DNA from: a gamma proteobacterium HIMB55
GTDB lineage: Bacteria > Pseudomonadota > Gammaproteobacteria > Pseudomonadales > Halieaceae
DNA: 64,000 bases
Direction: 5' to 3'
NCBI GenBank assembly: GCA_000227505.4
Contig: AGIF02000001.1
Location: 142,018-206,017 of the forward strand
Shown: positions 9,341-16,942 of the stretch, piece by piece
Layout of the letters: each line of letters opens with the position of its first letter
Position numbering within the stretch: the stretch's first letter is position 1
Notes under the pieces: generated by a model
Database searches by the model: none
What the model saw: the letters and a program-made list of their open reading frames with translations, nothing else
What the model was told of the DNA's origin: nothing
Position numbers and translations under genes: made by a program

Positions 9341-9727
9341 TTAGAGATCGAATTGCTTCCGAAGTTTTTCAAGTGCCTTACGCTCGTGTTTCCCTGGTTT
9401 TTGGGTTGGTCGCGCAGTTGCACCTCCCGCAGCTTTTCGTGCCTGCGCTTCGCGCTCGCGTCGCTCGATACTCTCAGGTGTCTCTTCGTACAGGGTTTGA
9501 GCAATCGGTGCCGGACCTCGCTGATCGCTGAGCGCTTTTACAACCACTTCTTTTTCGTCCCAGCCCTGCTTGACCGTTAGGCGCTCCCCGATCGAAATTT
9601 CTCTGGAGACCTTTACTCGCTGGCCATCAAGATGGACCTTGCCGCCTTCGATGGCTGTCTTGGCAATTGATCGAGTTTTATAAAAACGTGCAGCCCACAG
9701 CCACTTGTCTACTCTGAGACGCTCCAT
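9341..9727 (-). CDS. hslR: Heat shock protein 15, S4-domain RNA-binding protein
   Basis: 128 residues. Hsp15 binds free 50S subunits carrying stalled nascent chains and helps recycle them. The N-terminal S4 domain is clear: RVDKWLWAARFYKTRS, GGKVHLDG and VKVSREISIGERLTV. The C-terminus is a Lys/Arg-rich tail (KPGKHERKALEKLRK). Its ATG overlaps the yrfG stop by one base (TGATG). E. coli has the same yrfG-hslR adjacency. Confidence 0.93.
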   Translation of the reverse strand: MERLRVDKWLWAARFYKTRSIAKTAIEGGKVHLDGQRVKVSREISIGERLTVKQGWDEKEVVVKALSDQRGPAPIAQTLYEETPESIERREREAQARKAAGGATARPTQKPGKHERKALEKLRKQFDL

Positions 9728-10464
9728 CAGTCGGGTCTTTCCGATGGTTTTTGGGTCCAGATTTCATCGAAGCTATTTATAGCGTATCGCGTGCTAGACA
9801 TTTTTTTTGGGCGCGTGCTGTCGGGAGCACAAATCATAACCGAGTAATGAATACCGGCAGAAATCGCTGCATTGAGAACGGGCACCGAGTCGTCGAAAAA
9901 GAGCACACGATTATCACTGATTTCGCTCTTCGATATCCCCGTCATCGCGAAAGCGTCCTTCCAAAAAAGCGGATGCTCTTTTGCATAGCCAATCTCATGA
10001 CTACTAATAACGTCATCCACGTAGTCGCGAATACCAACAACCGAGTGTTTGAGATCCACAATGTCCGGATGTGCATTGGTCAGAATCGTTGTTTTGATCC
10101 CGCCGTCACGTAAGCCAAGTAGAAATTGCTGAGCGTGGTCCAGCCAGCGAATTTCATCCTTGAACGACTGCGACAAAGCAATGATGTCGAAGCCATATTG
10201 TTGGGTCCAATGGTCGGTGGAGTACCAGTTTAGTGAGCCCTCAACAGAGCGGAAAATTGGCTCAAATTTGGCGACCACATTCTCATAGCTAACATTATGT
10301 AGCGCTGCGTAGTGCGCATGGATTTGATGACCCCAAAAATCGTTATCGAATGCGAGGTCGAGCAGCGTGCCATCCATGTCGAGCAGAACGTGGTCAACTT
10401 TTGTCCAGTCTACGCGTGGAACATTTGTTTCGTGCAGCGGGTCTATTACTCCATGCTCATTCAT
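9727..10464 (-). CDS. yrfG: HAD-family GMP/IMP nucleotidase, YrfG-like
   Basis: 245 residues. HAD phosphatase with motif I DMDGTLLDLAFDN, motif II TNAHPD and the acidic motif FFDDSVPVLNAA. The NDFWG...Y spacing after motif I is characteristic of the YrfG group, which dephosphorylates purine nucleoside monophosphates. It is translationally coupled to hslR. The upstream neighbour on the other strand is the cysQ-like gene; the intergenic distance is at most about 100 bases, so the two promoters overlap. Confidence 0.88.
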   Translation of the reverse strand: MNEHGVIDPLHETNVPRVDWTKVDHVLLDMDGTLLDLAFDNDFWGHQIHAHYAALHNVSYENVVAKFEPIFRSVEGSLNWYSTDHWTQQYGFDIIALSQSFKDEIRWLDHAQQFLLGLRDGGIKTTILTNAHPDIVDLKHSVVGIRDYVDDVISSHEIGYAKEHPLFWKDAFAMTGISKSEISDNRVLFFDDSVPVLNAAISAGIHYSVMICAPDSTRPKKMSSTRYAINSFDEIWTQKPSERPD

Positions 10465-10563
10465 CAGGTGTTAGCCTGTTCTGCTCTCGTTGGTTGTAAA
10501 AGTATGTGGTGGTCCGAAAAAAATAGTAACGCTCAACTTGAATCCGTGCTCGCGCCTTGTGGT

Positions 10564-11394
10564 GTGTCGCAGCACACGCTGCTGTTGGACCTTCTAGCCA
10601 TGCTGGATGAGGCGTCTGCGATTGCGAGAGAGTATTACAGAAAAGCCGATGAGTTGGATGTCGTAAAGAAAGGGGATATGACACCGCTTACTGAGGCAGA
10701 CACGGCGCTACATCATTTGATCACCGGCCATTTGCAATCAATGGCAGTTGGGATCCCCGTCCTTTCAGAGGAATCTGAGGCCAACGATATAGCCTCACGA
10801 CGCGGATGGCGCGCATGCTGGGTGATTGATCCACTAGACGGCACCAAAGAATTCATCGAGAAGACCGATCAGTTCACCATTAATGTAGCGCTTGTAATCG
10901 ATGGCAAATCGGAATTGGGGGTGATCTCCGTTCCCTGCCTAAAGGAGCATTGGGTGGGTGTGGTGGGTAATGGCGCCGCGATCTTCCCAGAGCGCGAGGG
11001 GCTCTCTGGCCGAGCTGTCCAAACGAGTGCATACAATGCGTCTGAGCCAATGGTCATGCTGGCCAGTCATCGCCATGCCCCGAAACGCGTAGAGGCTCTG
11101 ATGAGTAGCTTGGCCACAAATTTCACAGACGTTAAGCGAGTCAACTCCGGAAGCGCCGTTAAGTTCTGTGATGTGGTCTCCGGTGCTGCAGATGTGTATC
11201 CACGAACATCGCCCTGTAGTGAATGGGATGTGGCCGCTGGCGATGCCTTGGTGCGTGCAGCAGGCGGTTCGGTTACCGACAGTGCAGGTGCTCAAATTTT
11301 GTACAACCAGCGCGAGTCGCTTCTTGCGCAATCGTTTGTCGCGGCCGCCGACCCTTCTATCAACTTCGCGAAAATATTCTTCCCCGAGCATTAA
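10564..11394 (+). CDS. cysQ: 3'(2'),5'-bisphosphate nucleotidase CysQ
   Basis: Hydrolyses 3'-phosphoadenosine 5'-phosphate, a by-product of sulfate assimilation, to AMP. Inositol-monophosphatase fold with all metal motifs: PLTEADTALH, PVLSEESE, WVIDPLDGTKEFI and EWDVAAGDALV. The start is uncertain. GTG 10564 gives 276 residues and fits the family N-terminus; ATG 10504 (296 residues) and ATG 10600 (264 residues) are alternatives, and none has a clear Shine-Dalgarno. It diverges from yrfG; in E. coli the yrfG-hslR pair is preceded by nudE instead. Confidence 0.9.
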   Translation: MSQHTLLLDLLAMLDEASAIAREYYRKADELDVVKKGDMTPLTEADTALHHLITGHLQSMAVGIPVLSEESEANDIASRRGWRACWVIDPLDGTKEFIEKTDQFTINVALVIDGKSELGVISVPCLKEHWVGVVGNGAAIFPEREGLSGRAVQTSAYNASEPMVMLASHRHAPKRVEALMSSLATNFTDVKRVNSGSAVKFCDVVSGAADVYPRTSPCSEWDVAAGDALVRAAGGSVTDSAGAQILYNQRESLLAQSFVAAADPSINFAKIFFPEH

Positions 11395-11457
11395 CCCTCA
11401 GGTACAGGAACGGGTACAATTTCAATCGAAGTGTGTTGTGCTGAGGGGAGCATGCGC

Positions 11458-11685
11458 ATGAACGTTGATACAGATCATCCAGCTGCCAATGAGCCAATGC
11501 CTGCTCAGATGAGGTTATCGATATTAAAAGATCGACACCGAGCCCTGGATCGAGAGCTAATTGATCTGCAACTCCAGCCCCTCGCTGACCAGCTTCATAT
11601 CCGACGTCTCAAACGAGAAAAGCTTCGGCTACGTGACGCGATCGAGTTTCTTAAAGACGAAATAGTCCCCGATATCGACGCTTAA
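11458..11685 (+). CDS. YdcH/DUF465 family small protein
   Basis: 75 residues of unknown function. The DUF465 signature is clear: LKDRHRALDRELIDLQ followed by LHIRRLKREKLRLRDAIEFL, forming two helices likely to make a coiled-coil hairpin. The ATG at 11458 is chosen because GAGGGGAG ends 7 bases before it; the ATG at 11452 is too close. The gene follows cysQ on the same strand after 63 bases and converges on ogt. Confidence 0.85.
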   Translation: MNVDTDHPAANEPMPAQMRLSILKDRHRALDRELIDLQLQPLADQLHIRRLKREKLRLRDAIEFLKDEIVPDIDA

Positions 11686-11706
11686 AATCAGTTCTTAGTT
11701 CTCAGT

Positions 11707-12201
11707 TTAGAGCGAGAGGTCGTATTGCTCATTTTCAAGCGCGAGTAACTCTCGTTTGATGTCCATGCCACCGGAAAACCCGGTAAGCGAGCCATTGCTG
11801 CCAATCACTCTGTGACACGGTATAAAAATTGGGAGGGGGTTTTTCCCGATTGCCGTACCTACTGCGCGCGCGGCTGAGGGCTTATTCAGCGCATTTGCCA
11901 CCGTTTTATAGGTCAGTGTTTTGCCCCAGCTAATGGTTTCGAGTACCGACCAGACCTGACGCTGAAACGGCGTGCCCTCGGGCGCACAGGGGACTGTGAA
12001 CACTTGCAACTTACCCTCGAAATAAAGTTGCAGCTCCTCTGAGGCTTGCTCAAGGATTCGTGATCGACCATCAAAACGTGAATCATTGCTGCGGTTCTGT
12101 GGGCGTGCATGTTGGTGAGCCCAGTTAAGCCCGCATAGGGCGGAGTCGGTAGCCAGAAGTTCAAGGCACCCGATAGGGCTGTCCACAAGCTTACTTTTCA
12201 C
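11707..12201 (-). CDS. ogt: Methylated-DNA-protein-cysteine S-methyltransferase
   Basis: 164 residues. Transfers alkyl groups from O6-alkylguanine in DNA to its own cysteine and is consumed in the process. The active-site block PIFIPCHRVIGSNGSLTGFSGG is present, preceded by GTPFQRQVWSVLETISWGKTLTYKTVA, the helix-turn-helix DNA-binding part. The Ada regulatory N-terminal domain is absent, so this is the Ogt form. It starts with GTG, which overlaps the stop of the preceding membrane protein gene (GTGA). Confidence 0.95.
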   Translation of the reverse strand: MKSKLVDSPIGCLELLATDSALCGLNWAHQHARPQNRSNDSRFDGRSRILEQASEELQLYFEGKLQVFTVPCAPEGTPFQRQVWSVLETISWGKTLTYKTVANALNKPSAARAVGTAIGKNPLPIFIPCHRVIGSNGSLTGFSGGMDIKRELLALENEQYDLSL

Positions 12202-12524
12202 ACCTTATCCGGGCTTCGGTATTTAGGATGAATGATGATCAAAAAGACACAGAGTGCGAAAAGTAGATATTGTCCAATTGTCACGATATTGAACCCGCCG
12301 CTGGCGGGGTGACTAAGGAGTGCGGGAGCACAGGCCAAAGCAGTCAGCACCAAACTGAGCCTCTGGTAACCCATCAGGCCGAGGGCGAGCAGCAAGAAAA
12401 CGAGCCCATGCGCGGCATTGCTCAAACTGATTGCATCGAGTGCAACGAGCCAAAGCCTGCCGATGAGTGCTGAACCCACCAGAAAGGCCAAGCCGGCGGC
12501 GGCGTTTCGAAGTGTTTGGTACAT
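12198..12524 (-). CDS. Small integral membrane protein, unknown function
   Basis: 108 residues from the ATG at 12524, preceded by TAGAG; an in-frame TTG at 12545 would add seven residues. Three or four hydrophobic segments fill almost the whole protein (about 9-26, 36-58, 60-76 and 82-100), with the sequence SNAAHGLVFLLLALGLMGYQR in the middle and a positively charged C-terminus. No family is recognised. The four-base overlap with ogt suggests one transcript. Confidence 0.65.
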   Translation of the reverse strand: MYQTLRNAAAGLAFLVGSALIGRLWLVALDAISLSNAAHGLVFLLLALGLMGYQRLSLVLTALACAPALLSHPASGGFNIVTIGQYLLFALCVFLIIIHPKYRSPDKV

Positions 12525-12574
12525 GATTACTCTATTTATTCTCAACCACGTAAACGGTATACCATTGCACGCGC

Positions 12575-12685
12575 ATGTCTATGGTATTTGCCGGTCTTGC
12601 TCTCATTGCTGCGCTTATAAGCGGAGAGATTCTGCGAACTACCATGGCAAAGCAGATCAATTCGTGGTTTCAAGGACACTTTTGA
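12575..12685 (+). CDS. Candidate 36-residue single-span membrane peptide
   Basis: ATG to TGA encodes 36 residues: a hydrophobic stretch FAGLALIAALISGEIL (about 5-20) followed by an amphipathic tail containing KQINSWFQGHF. The composition looks like a small membrane protein rather than noise. No convincing Shine-Dalgarno precedes the start, and a second ATG lies two codons in, so coding status is uncertain. It occupies the otherwise empty gap between the membrane protein gene (-) and birA (+). Confidence 0.3.
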   Translation: MSMVFAGLALIAALISGEILRTTMAKQINSWFQGHF

Positions 12686-12743
12686 GACCTTTGCTTTGGT
12701 TTCGATTGTGACTCAGAGGCCCTTCTCCATTTTTGGGAACGAT

Positions 12744-13562
12744 ATGACAACGTCAACAGAAGCCTTAAATGCAGAAGTGCTGCAACGAGCGTTGCGCGAG
12801 CAATTGACTCGGAGTGAAAGCGGATCGTTCGCAGCTGTCGAGGTGGTCGATACCGTAGACTCTACCAACGCCCAGCTATTGTCGGAGGCGGCGGGTTCTA
12901 ACGCTCATTTTTTAATCGCGCTCCAGCAAACAGCAGGAGTAGGGCGGCGAGGTGGTGCCTGGCAGAGTCCGCCCTCAGGTAATCTTTACTTGTCTTATTG
13001 TTTTCACACCCCACAACCACTTTCGGTAGTGTCGCTCCTTCCACTTACTTTTGGGGTTGAGATCGCGAGGGAGCTTGAATCAACACTCGGTATTTGCATT
13101 CAGCTTAAGTGGCCCAACGACCTTTATCTGGATGGGAAGAAATGTGGCGGGATGCTGCTCGAAACCTCGACGATGCAAGACGGGGTCACTGCGGTTGTTG
13201 TAGGTGTGGGCGTTAATGTGGCCAGCCATCCCAATGAGGAATTGCTAGGCCGACCAGTAACCGCATTACAAAGCACCCGTCAGGAGTCAGTTGTCCTTGA
13301 AGATGTTGCACTCGCCGTTATGCGGGCGATCATTGCAGTGTCTAATCTCTCTACTGCAGATATAACCAACTGTTTAAGGCACCAATGGCCTGAAAGAGAT
13401 TTCCTCTTCAACAAAGCGGTATGCGTTTCGCAATCCGCGGGCAGTGACGTGCGTGGTGTTGCCAAAGGGATTGCTGTAGACGGTGGATTGCAAGTTGACT
13501 GTGGTGGCAGGATGGAGATCTTCTACGCAGGTGAGGTCAGTCTGGGACATGTCAGTCCTTGA
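12744..13562 (+). CDS. birA: Biotin-[acetyl-CoA-carboxylase] ligase, monofunctional
   Basis: 272 residues from ATG 12744, with GGGA about 9 bases upstream. Activates biotin to biotinyl-AMP and attaches it to the carboxyl carrier protein. Catalytic features: DTVDSTNAQL, the biotin-binding loop AGVGRRGGAW (the E. coli GRGRRGR loop with the central Arg kept but two flanking Arg changed), KWPNDLYLDGKKCGGMLLE and VGVGVNVA, then the SH3-like C-terminal domain (RGVAKGIAVDG). The N-terminal DNA-binding domain of E. coli BirA is missing, so it should not act as the bio repressor. coaX follows, as in Pseudomonas. Confidence 0.94.
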   Translation: MTTSTEALNAEVLQRALREQLTRSESGSFAAVEVVDTVDSTNAQLLSEAAGSNAHFLIALQQTAGVGRRGGAWQSPPSGNLYLSYCFHTPQPLSVVSLLPLTFGVEIARELESTLGICIQLKWPNDLYLDGKKCGGMLLETSTMQDGVTAVVVGVGVNVASHPNEELLGRPVTALQSTRQESVVLEDVALAVMRAIIAVSNLSTADITNCLRHQWPERDFLFNKAVCVSQSAGSDVRGVAKGIAVDGGLQVDCGGRMEIFYAGEVSLGHVSP

Positions 13563-13623
13563 GTGGTCGAAAAACGAGGCCTCAGAGGGGAAGTGAATGT
13601 GATATGCGGCGAGTGTCCTTGAA

Positions 13624-14334
13624 ATGACAATTCTTATCGATATCGGCAATACCGCAATCAAGTGGCAGTTGCGTGAGTCTGAGCAGGCCACCGGTACAGG
13701 TAGGGGCGACGTCAGTCGATTAATGATTTGGCTTGAATCTCTTGGAAACTTGCCCAGCCAGCGGGTTGCGGTTTCTTGTGTCCGTAATGATGAGTTTGCG
13801 GGTGAGCTTCACGATGCCCTGGTTCAGCTGGGTTGTTCCAGTGTTGTTTTTGCAGAGAGTTCAGCGACACATGCCGGTATCTCGAACGCTTATGCAAATC
13901 CTTCCTCGCTGGGGGTCGACAGATGGTTGGCAGTTTTGGCGCTAAAGTCACGAGGCCATGAGAGCGGCATTGTTGTCGACATTGGTACAGCCTGCACCAT
14001 CGATGTTTTGGAGAAAAATCGGCACGTTGGCGGCTTTATTTTACCCGGCCCCAATTTGGCCTGTGAGGCGCTGGTCGCTAATACCGACAAGATACGCTAC
14101 TCGACGGAGCCTCCGGCTGCCCTAGAACCGGGCAGCGATACCGGTGCCTGCGTGGTTTCTGGCGCATGGCTTACCATCGTTGGGGCTGTGAAAGAGATTG
14201 CAACGCGTTATCCGCACTGCCCGCTCTTCTTGGCAGGTGGTGCGGCGCCCACATTGATCGACCTCGGTGTGCAAGGAGAACTCGTTACTGACCTTGTGTT
14301 TGATGGTTTGTATTTTTGGTTAAATGGGGCTTGA
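13624..14334 (+). CDS. coaX: Type III pantothenate kinase
   Basis: 236 residues. Phosphorylates pantothenate, the first step of coenzyme A synthesis. ASKHA-fold motifs typical of CoaX are present: the N-terminal DIGNTAIKW phosphate loop, VDRWLAVLAL, VVDIGTACTIDVL and GGFILPGPNLACEAL. It is 61 bases downstream of birA; this birA-coaX pair commonly precedes the tRNA-tuf cluster in pseudomonads. The promoter of the first tRNA overlaps its stop codon. Confidence 0.95.
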   Translation: MTILIDIGNTAIKWQLRESEQATGTGRGDVSRLMIWLESLGNLPSQRVAVSCVRNDEFAGELHDALVQLGCSSVVFAESSATHAGISNAYANPSSLGVDRWLAVLALKSRGHESGIVVDIGTACTIDVLEKNRHVGGFILPGPNLACEALVANTDKIRYSTEPPAALEPGSDTGACVVSGAWLTIVGAVKEIATRYPHCPLFLAGGAAPTLIDLGVQGELVTDLVFDGLYFWLNGA

Positions 14335-14359
14335 CCTGAGACCTCCTCTTGACGATCAT
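14331..14359 (+). promoter_or_regulatory. Candidate promoter of tRNA-Thr(UGU)
   Basis: TTGACC (14331-14336), 17-base spacer, GATCAT (14354-14359), then the GC-rich discriminator GTGCGCCC. The -35 overlaps the coaX stop. The discriminator is typical of stringently controlled stable-RNA promoters. The 13 bases from 14358 recur exactly at the tRNA-Tyr promoter. Confidence 0.5.
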
Positions 14360-14397
14360 GTGCGCCCTTCGAGATGGCAGCGCTGTCTCAACGTCTA

Positions 14398-14473
14398 GCT
14401 GGCGTAGCTCAGTAGGTAGAGCATCTGATTTGTAATCAGGCGGTCGGGGGTTCGATTCCTCTCGCCAGCTCCA
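14398..14473 (+). tRNA. tRNA-Thr (anticodon UGU)
   Basis: 76 bases with encoded CCA. The acceptor stem GCTGGCG pairs with CGCCAGC, and the anticodon arm is CTGAT-TTGTAAT-ATCAG-like with TGT at the centre. The T-arm GGGGGTTCGATTCCTC is intact. It corresponds to thrU, first tRNA of the tuf cluster in enterics. The discriminator base is T, whereas E. coli tRNA-Thr has A. Confidence 0.95.
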
Positions 14474-14674
14474 TTTCCTTTTTAAGAAACCCCAAGATCC
14501 CGCCGCTCTGCGGAGGTGCACTCGCTTGCGCCTTCATCCAGACGGCAACTGCGATTAAGTTCTAACCGCGAGCATTTGTTCCTCATTCAAAGATAACTAG
14601 CGTGTTTAGTGACGTGTGGAGTAGCAACTGATCTTCTATTGTGCGATCGTCTCCGCGGCAAAAAGGGGGCGGTT

Positions 14675-16150
14675 ATGCAGTACACATCTATTTATTCTCA
14701 GTCGCAGGTATCTTATTACTCTGACTTCTTGGTTCGATTGGCTTGGGTCGTCGAGATTTTAGCCGTTGCCATCGGGCTTACGATCTCAGTGGTCATGGGT
14801 TTGGCAACCTACAACTCTTTTGAGCAATCGGGAGGAGCAGGATTTGTAGAGGGCACTGCCGCGATTTTGGTTACGGCATTGCCTTTCATCCTTATCGCCG
14901 TTGTAGAGCTTTGCAAGATTCCTTTGGTTTTCGCTTTCATGGCAGTCAAGAATATGTTCTGGCGCTCCCTATTCTTGATATTTGTCCTGTTCCTCTGCCT
15001 CATTACATTCGAGACGATGTTCAACGGATTTGAGCGCAACTTCGCAAATCTCAATCGAGCGATTGATGAGCGCAATCTCGAGAACGCCAATTTCGATTCA
15101 GAAAAACAGTTGTTGGAAATGCGCCGTGCACAAATTCTTAAGTTCACTGAGGAGGAGCTAATTGCTGAGGTGACTGAGAACCGCTCAATGATCAATGAGC
15201 GTTTCGAGGCCCAAACAGCCGAAATTAACGCTCGAGTCAGGACAGAACTAGCAGCTATTGATTACAGCTTCGAGCAAGAACTAAACGACAAAATTGACGC
15301 GTTGATGACAACGCGTGACGGCTATTACAACTCGTGGTCAGAAGAGACAGCGCTCGTAGAGGAGCGGTTTTCTGCGATGTTGCTCAACAACATTTCAGGT
15401 AGCTCAGATGAGCGCGATCGTTTGCTCGAAGAGCTTGAGCTACTCAAACAGGAGTTTGAAGAGGAGAGATCAGAGGCGGGTTTCTTTACAGAAGTCGCCG
15501 TTGAAAATCGGTATCGGGCGCTGATTGCTTCCAAGGAGAAGCAGTTACAGGAAATTACGCTGGGCTACTTGGGTGGTGATGCGTTGACAAAGCAAGCGCA
15601 AATGGAAGATCGCCTTCGTTCTCAAATGGAGTTTGTTAACAGTAAGTATGAGAGACGTGTTCGTGAGGTAAACGAACGAATTGACGCGGCGAAGCAAACT
15701 ATTGTCGATCGCACGCTCGAAAATGAAGCGACTGAGCAGCGTATCTACGATCAATCTGGCAGGGAGAGGCGTGACTTTATTGGTCTTCGTGACTCAGAGA
15801 TCGTGGCTGTGAATGAATACGAAGAAGAGAAGTATGTTGAGTTAGAGGTGATGGCGCAGCAATCGTTTGGCATTGACGAGAAAATCTTCAAGCTAGACTC
15901 TGAGATACTTCGAAACGAGACTGAAGTCCGTCAACTCATCAACCAAAACCAGATATATCGTCTGGCGATGTACGCCTACAACATTGACGAAGGCAGTGAC
16001 GTCAACAAGCACATGCTGGCTACTGTTGCGCTTCTTTGGTTTGGTTCACTGTCGGTCATAACTGCAGTGACAGGAGTGATCCTAGCGCTTGCTGGTTTCT
16101 ATCTCCGCCGTTTCGTAATCAACATGAGGGACGCTGAGCGCACGGGGTGA
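14675..16150 (+). CDS. Unrecognised membrane protein with long coiled coil, inserted in the tRNA-tuf cluster
   Basis: 491 residues from ATG 14675, which follows AGGGGG at good spacing. Three hydrophobic segments at the N-terminus (about 20-43, 61-82 and 96-113), a charged, Glu/Arg-rich helical region of some 320 residues (about 117-440) with heptad-like runs, and a final hydrophobic segment (about 456-486) ending in a basic tail. No nucleotide-binding or catalytic motif was seen and no family is recognised. It interrupts the tRNA-Thr to tRNA-Tyr linkage that is contiguous in E. coli and is flanked by a 13-bp direct repeat. A structural or mechanosensing membrane role is only a guess. Confidence 0.85.
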   Translation: MQYTSIYSQSQVSYYSDFLVRLAWVVEILAVAIGLTISVVMGLATYNSFEQSGGAGFVEGTAAILVTALPFILIAVVELCKIPLVFAFMAVKNMFWRSLFLIFVLFLCLITFETMFNGFERNFANLNRAIDERNLENANFDSEKQLLEMRRAQILKFTEEELIAEVTENRSMINERFEAQTAEINARVRTELAAIDYSFEQELNDKIDALMTTRDGYYNSWSEETALVEERFSAMLLNNISGSSDERDRLLEELELLKQEFEEERSEAGFFTEVAVENRYRALIASKEKQLQEITLGYLGGDALTKQAQMEDRLRSQMEFVNSKYERRVREVNERIDAAKQTIVDRTLENEATEQRIYDQSGRERRDFIGLRDSEIVAVNEYEEEKYVELEVMAQQSFGIDEKIFKLDSEILRNETEVRQLINQNQIYRLAMYAYNIDEGSDVNKHMLATVALLWFGSLSVITAVTGVILALAGFYLRRFVINMRDAERTG

Positions 16151-16347
16151 GCTTTTTTCTCCTCCGAGGGGCGCGTGAATCGGTCTTTGGCAACCCGCGT
16201 TTTGATGCTTAAAGCCCGCGTCGTTGGTGCTTGATGTTTGGTCACGCAAGCGCTGCTTTTACAGTGCTTGTGTTCGCTCGGAGTCTCAATCTCGATTTCA
16301 AGGTTAAACAAAGCCGTAAGATGGTAATTTGAGGGTAAAATTTAGTG

Positions 16348-16376
16348 TTGACACCCTTCCTTGACATCTAGAGAAT
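16348..16376 (+). promoter_or_regulatory. Candidate promoter of the tRNA-Tyr-Gly-Thr-tuf unit
   Basis: Perfect -35 TTGACA (16348-16353), 17-base spacer, -10-like GAGAAT (16371-16376), then the GTGCGCCC discriminator, identical to that at the tRNA-Thr(UGU) promoter. Predicted transcription start is a few bases before the tRNA-Tyr 5' end. Confidence 0.6.
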
Positions 16377-16388
16377 GTGCGCCCTTCT

Positions 16389-16472
16389 GGAGGGGTTCCC
16401 GAGTGGCCAAAGGGATCAGACTGTAAATCTGACGCGCGAGCTTCGGTGGTTCGAATCCACCCCCCTCCACCA
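16389..16472 (+). tRNA. tRNA-Tyr (anticodon GUA)
   Basis: 84 bases including the encoded CCA and the long class II variable arm. The acceptor stem GGAGGGG pairs with CCCCTCC, the D-arm has TTCCCGAGTGGCCAAAGGG, and the anticodon loop CTGTAAA gives GTA. Equivalent to tyrU of the enteric tRNA-tufB operon. Confidence 0.96.
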
Positions 16473-16610
16473 AGGATATAAAAGACACTACTTAGTGAGG
16501 GTCTTGTGAGTAAAGAAGGGGGCTGAACCGGATAAGCCCTGTCGCTTTGGCGACGAGCCGTCGTCAGACGGGTGGCTTTGAGGTTTGACCTCCGTCGGCG
16601 GTTGAATGCT

Positions 16611-16684
<74 letters not shown>

Positions 16685-16704
16685 GAATCCGGCGATGAGT
16701 TTTT

Positions 16705-16780
<76 letters not shown>

Positions 16781-16942
16781 ATTTGAGCAGGCGCCAAAAG
16801 GTGTTTGTTCGACCGCTCCGGCGGTCAAAGCAGTAGAGGCCACGGCCTATACTGAGTGAGGTACACAGCGGTAAGTGTGCTTAATTGAGTAAGGCGCGTT
16901 GGCGTCGGGAAGTAATGCGAAATTGACCAGGAGAGGGTCGCA

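Noticed and set aside
14473..16388. Integration of the coiled-coil gene at the tRNA-Thr 3' end by an integrase
   Set aside because: No integrase gene and no second copy of the tRNA 3' end were found downstream; only the upstream promoter-proximal 13-mer is repeated.
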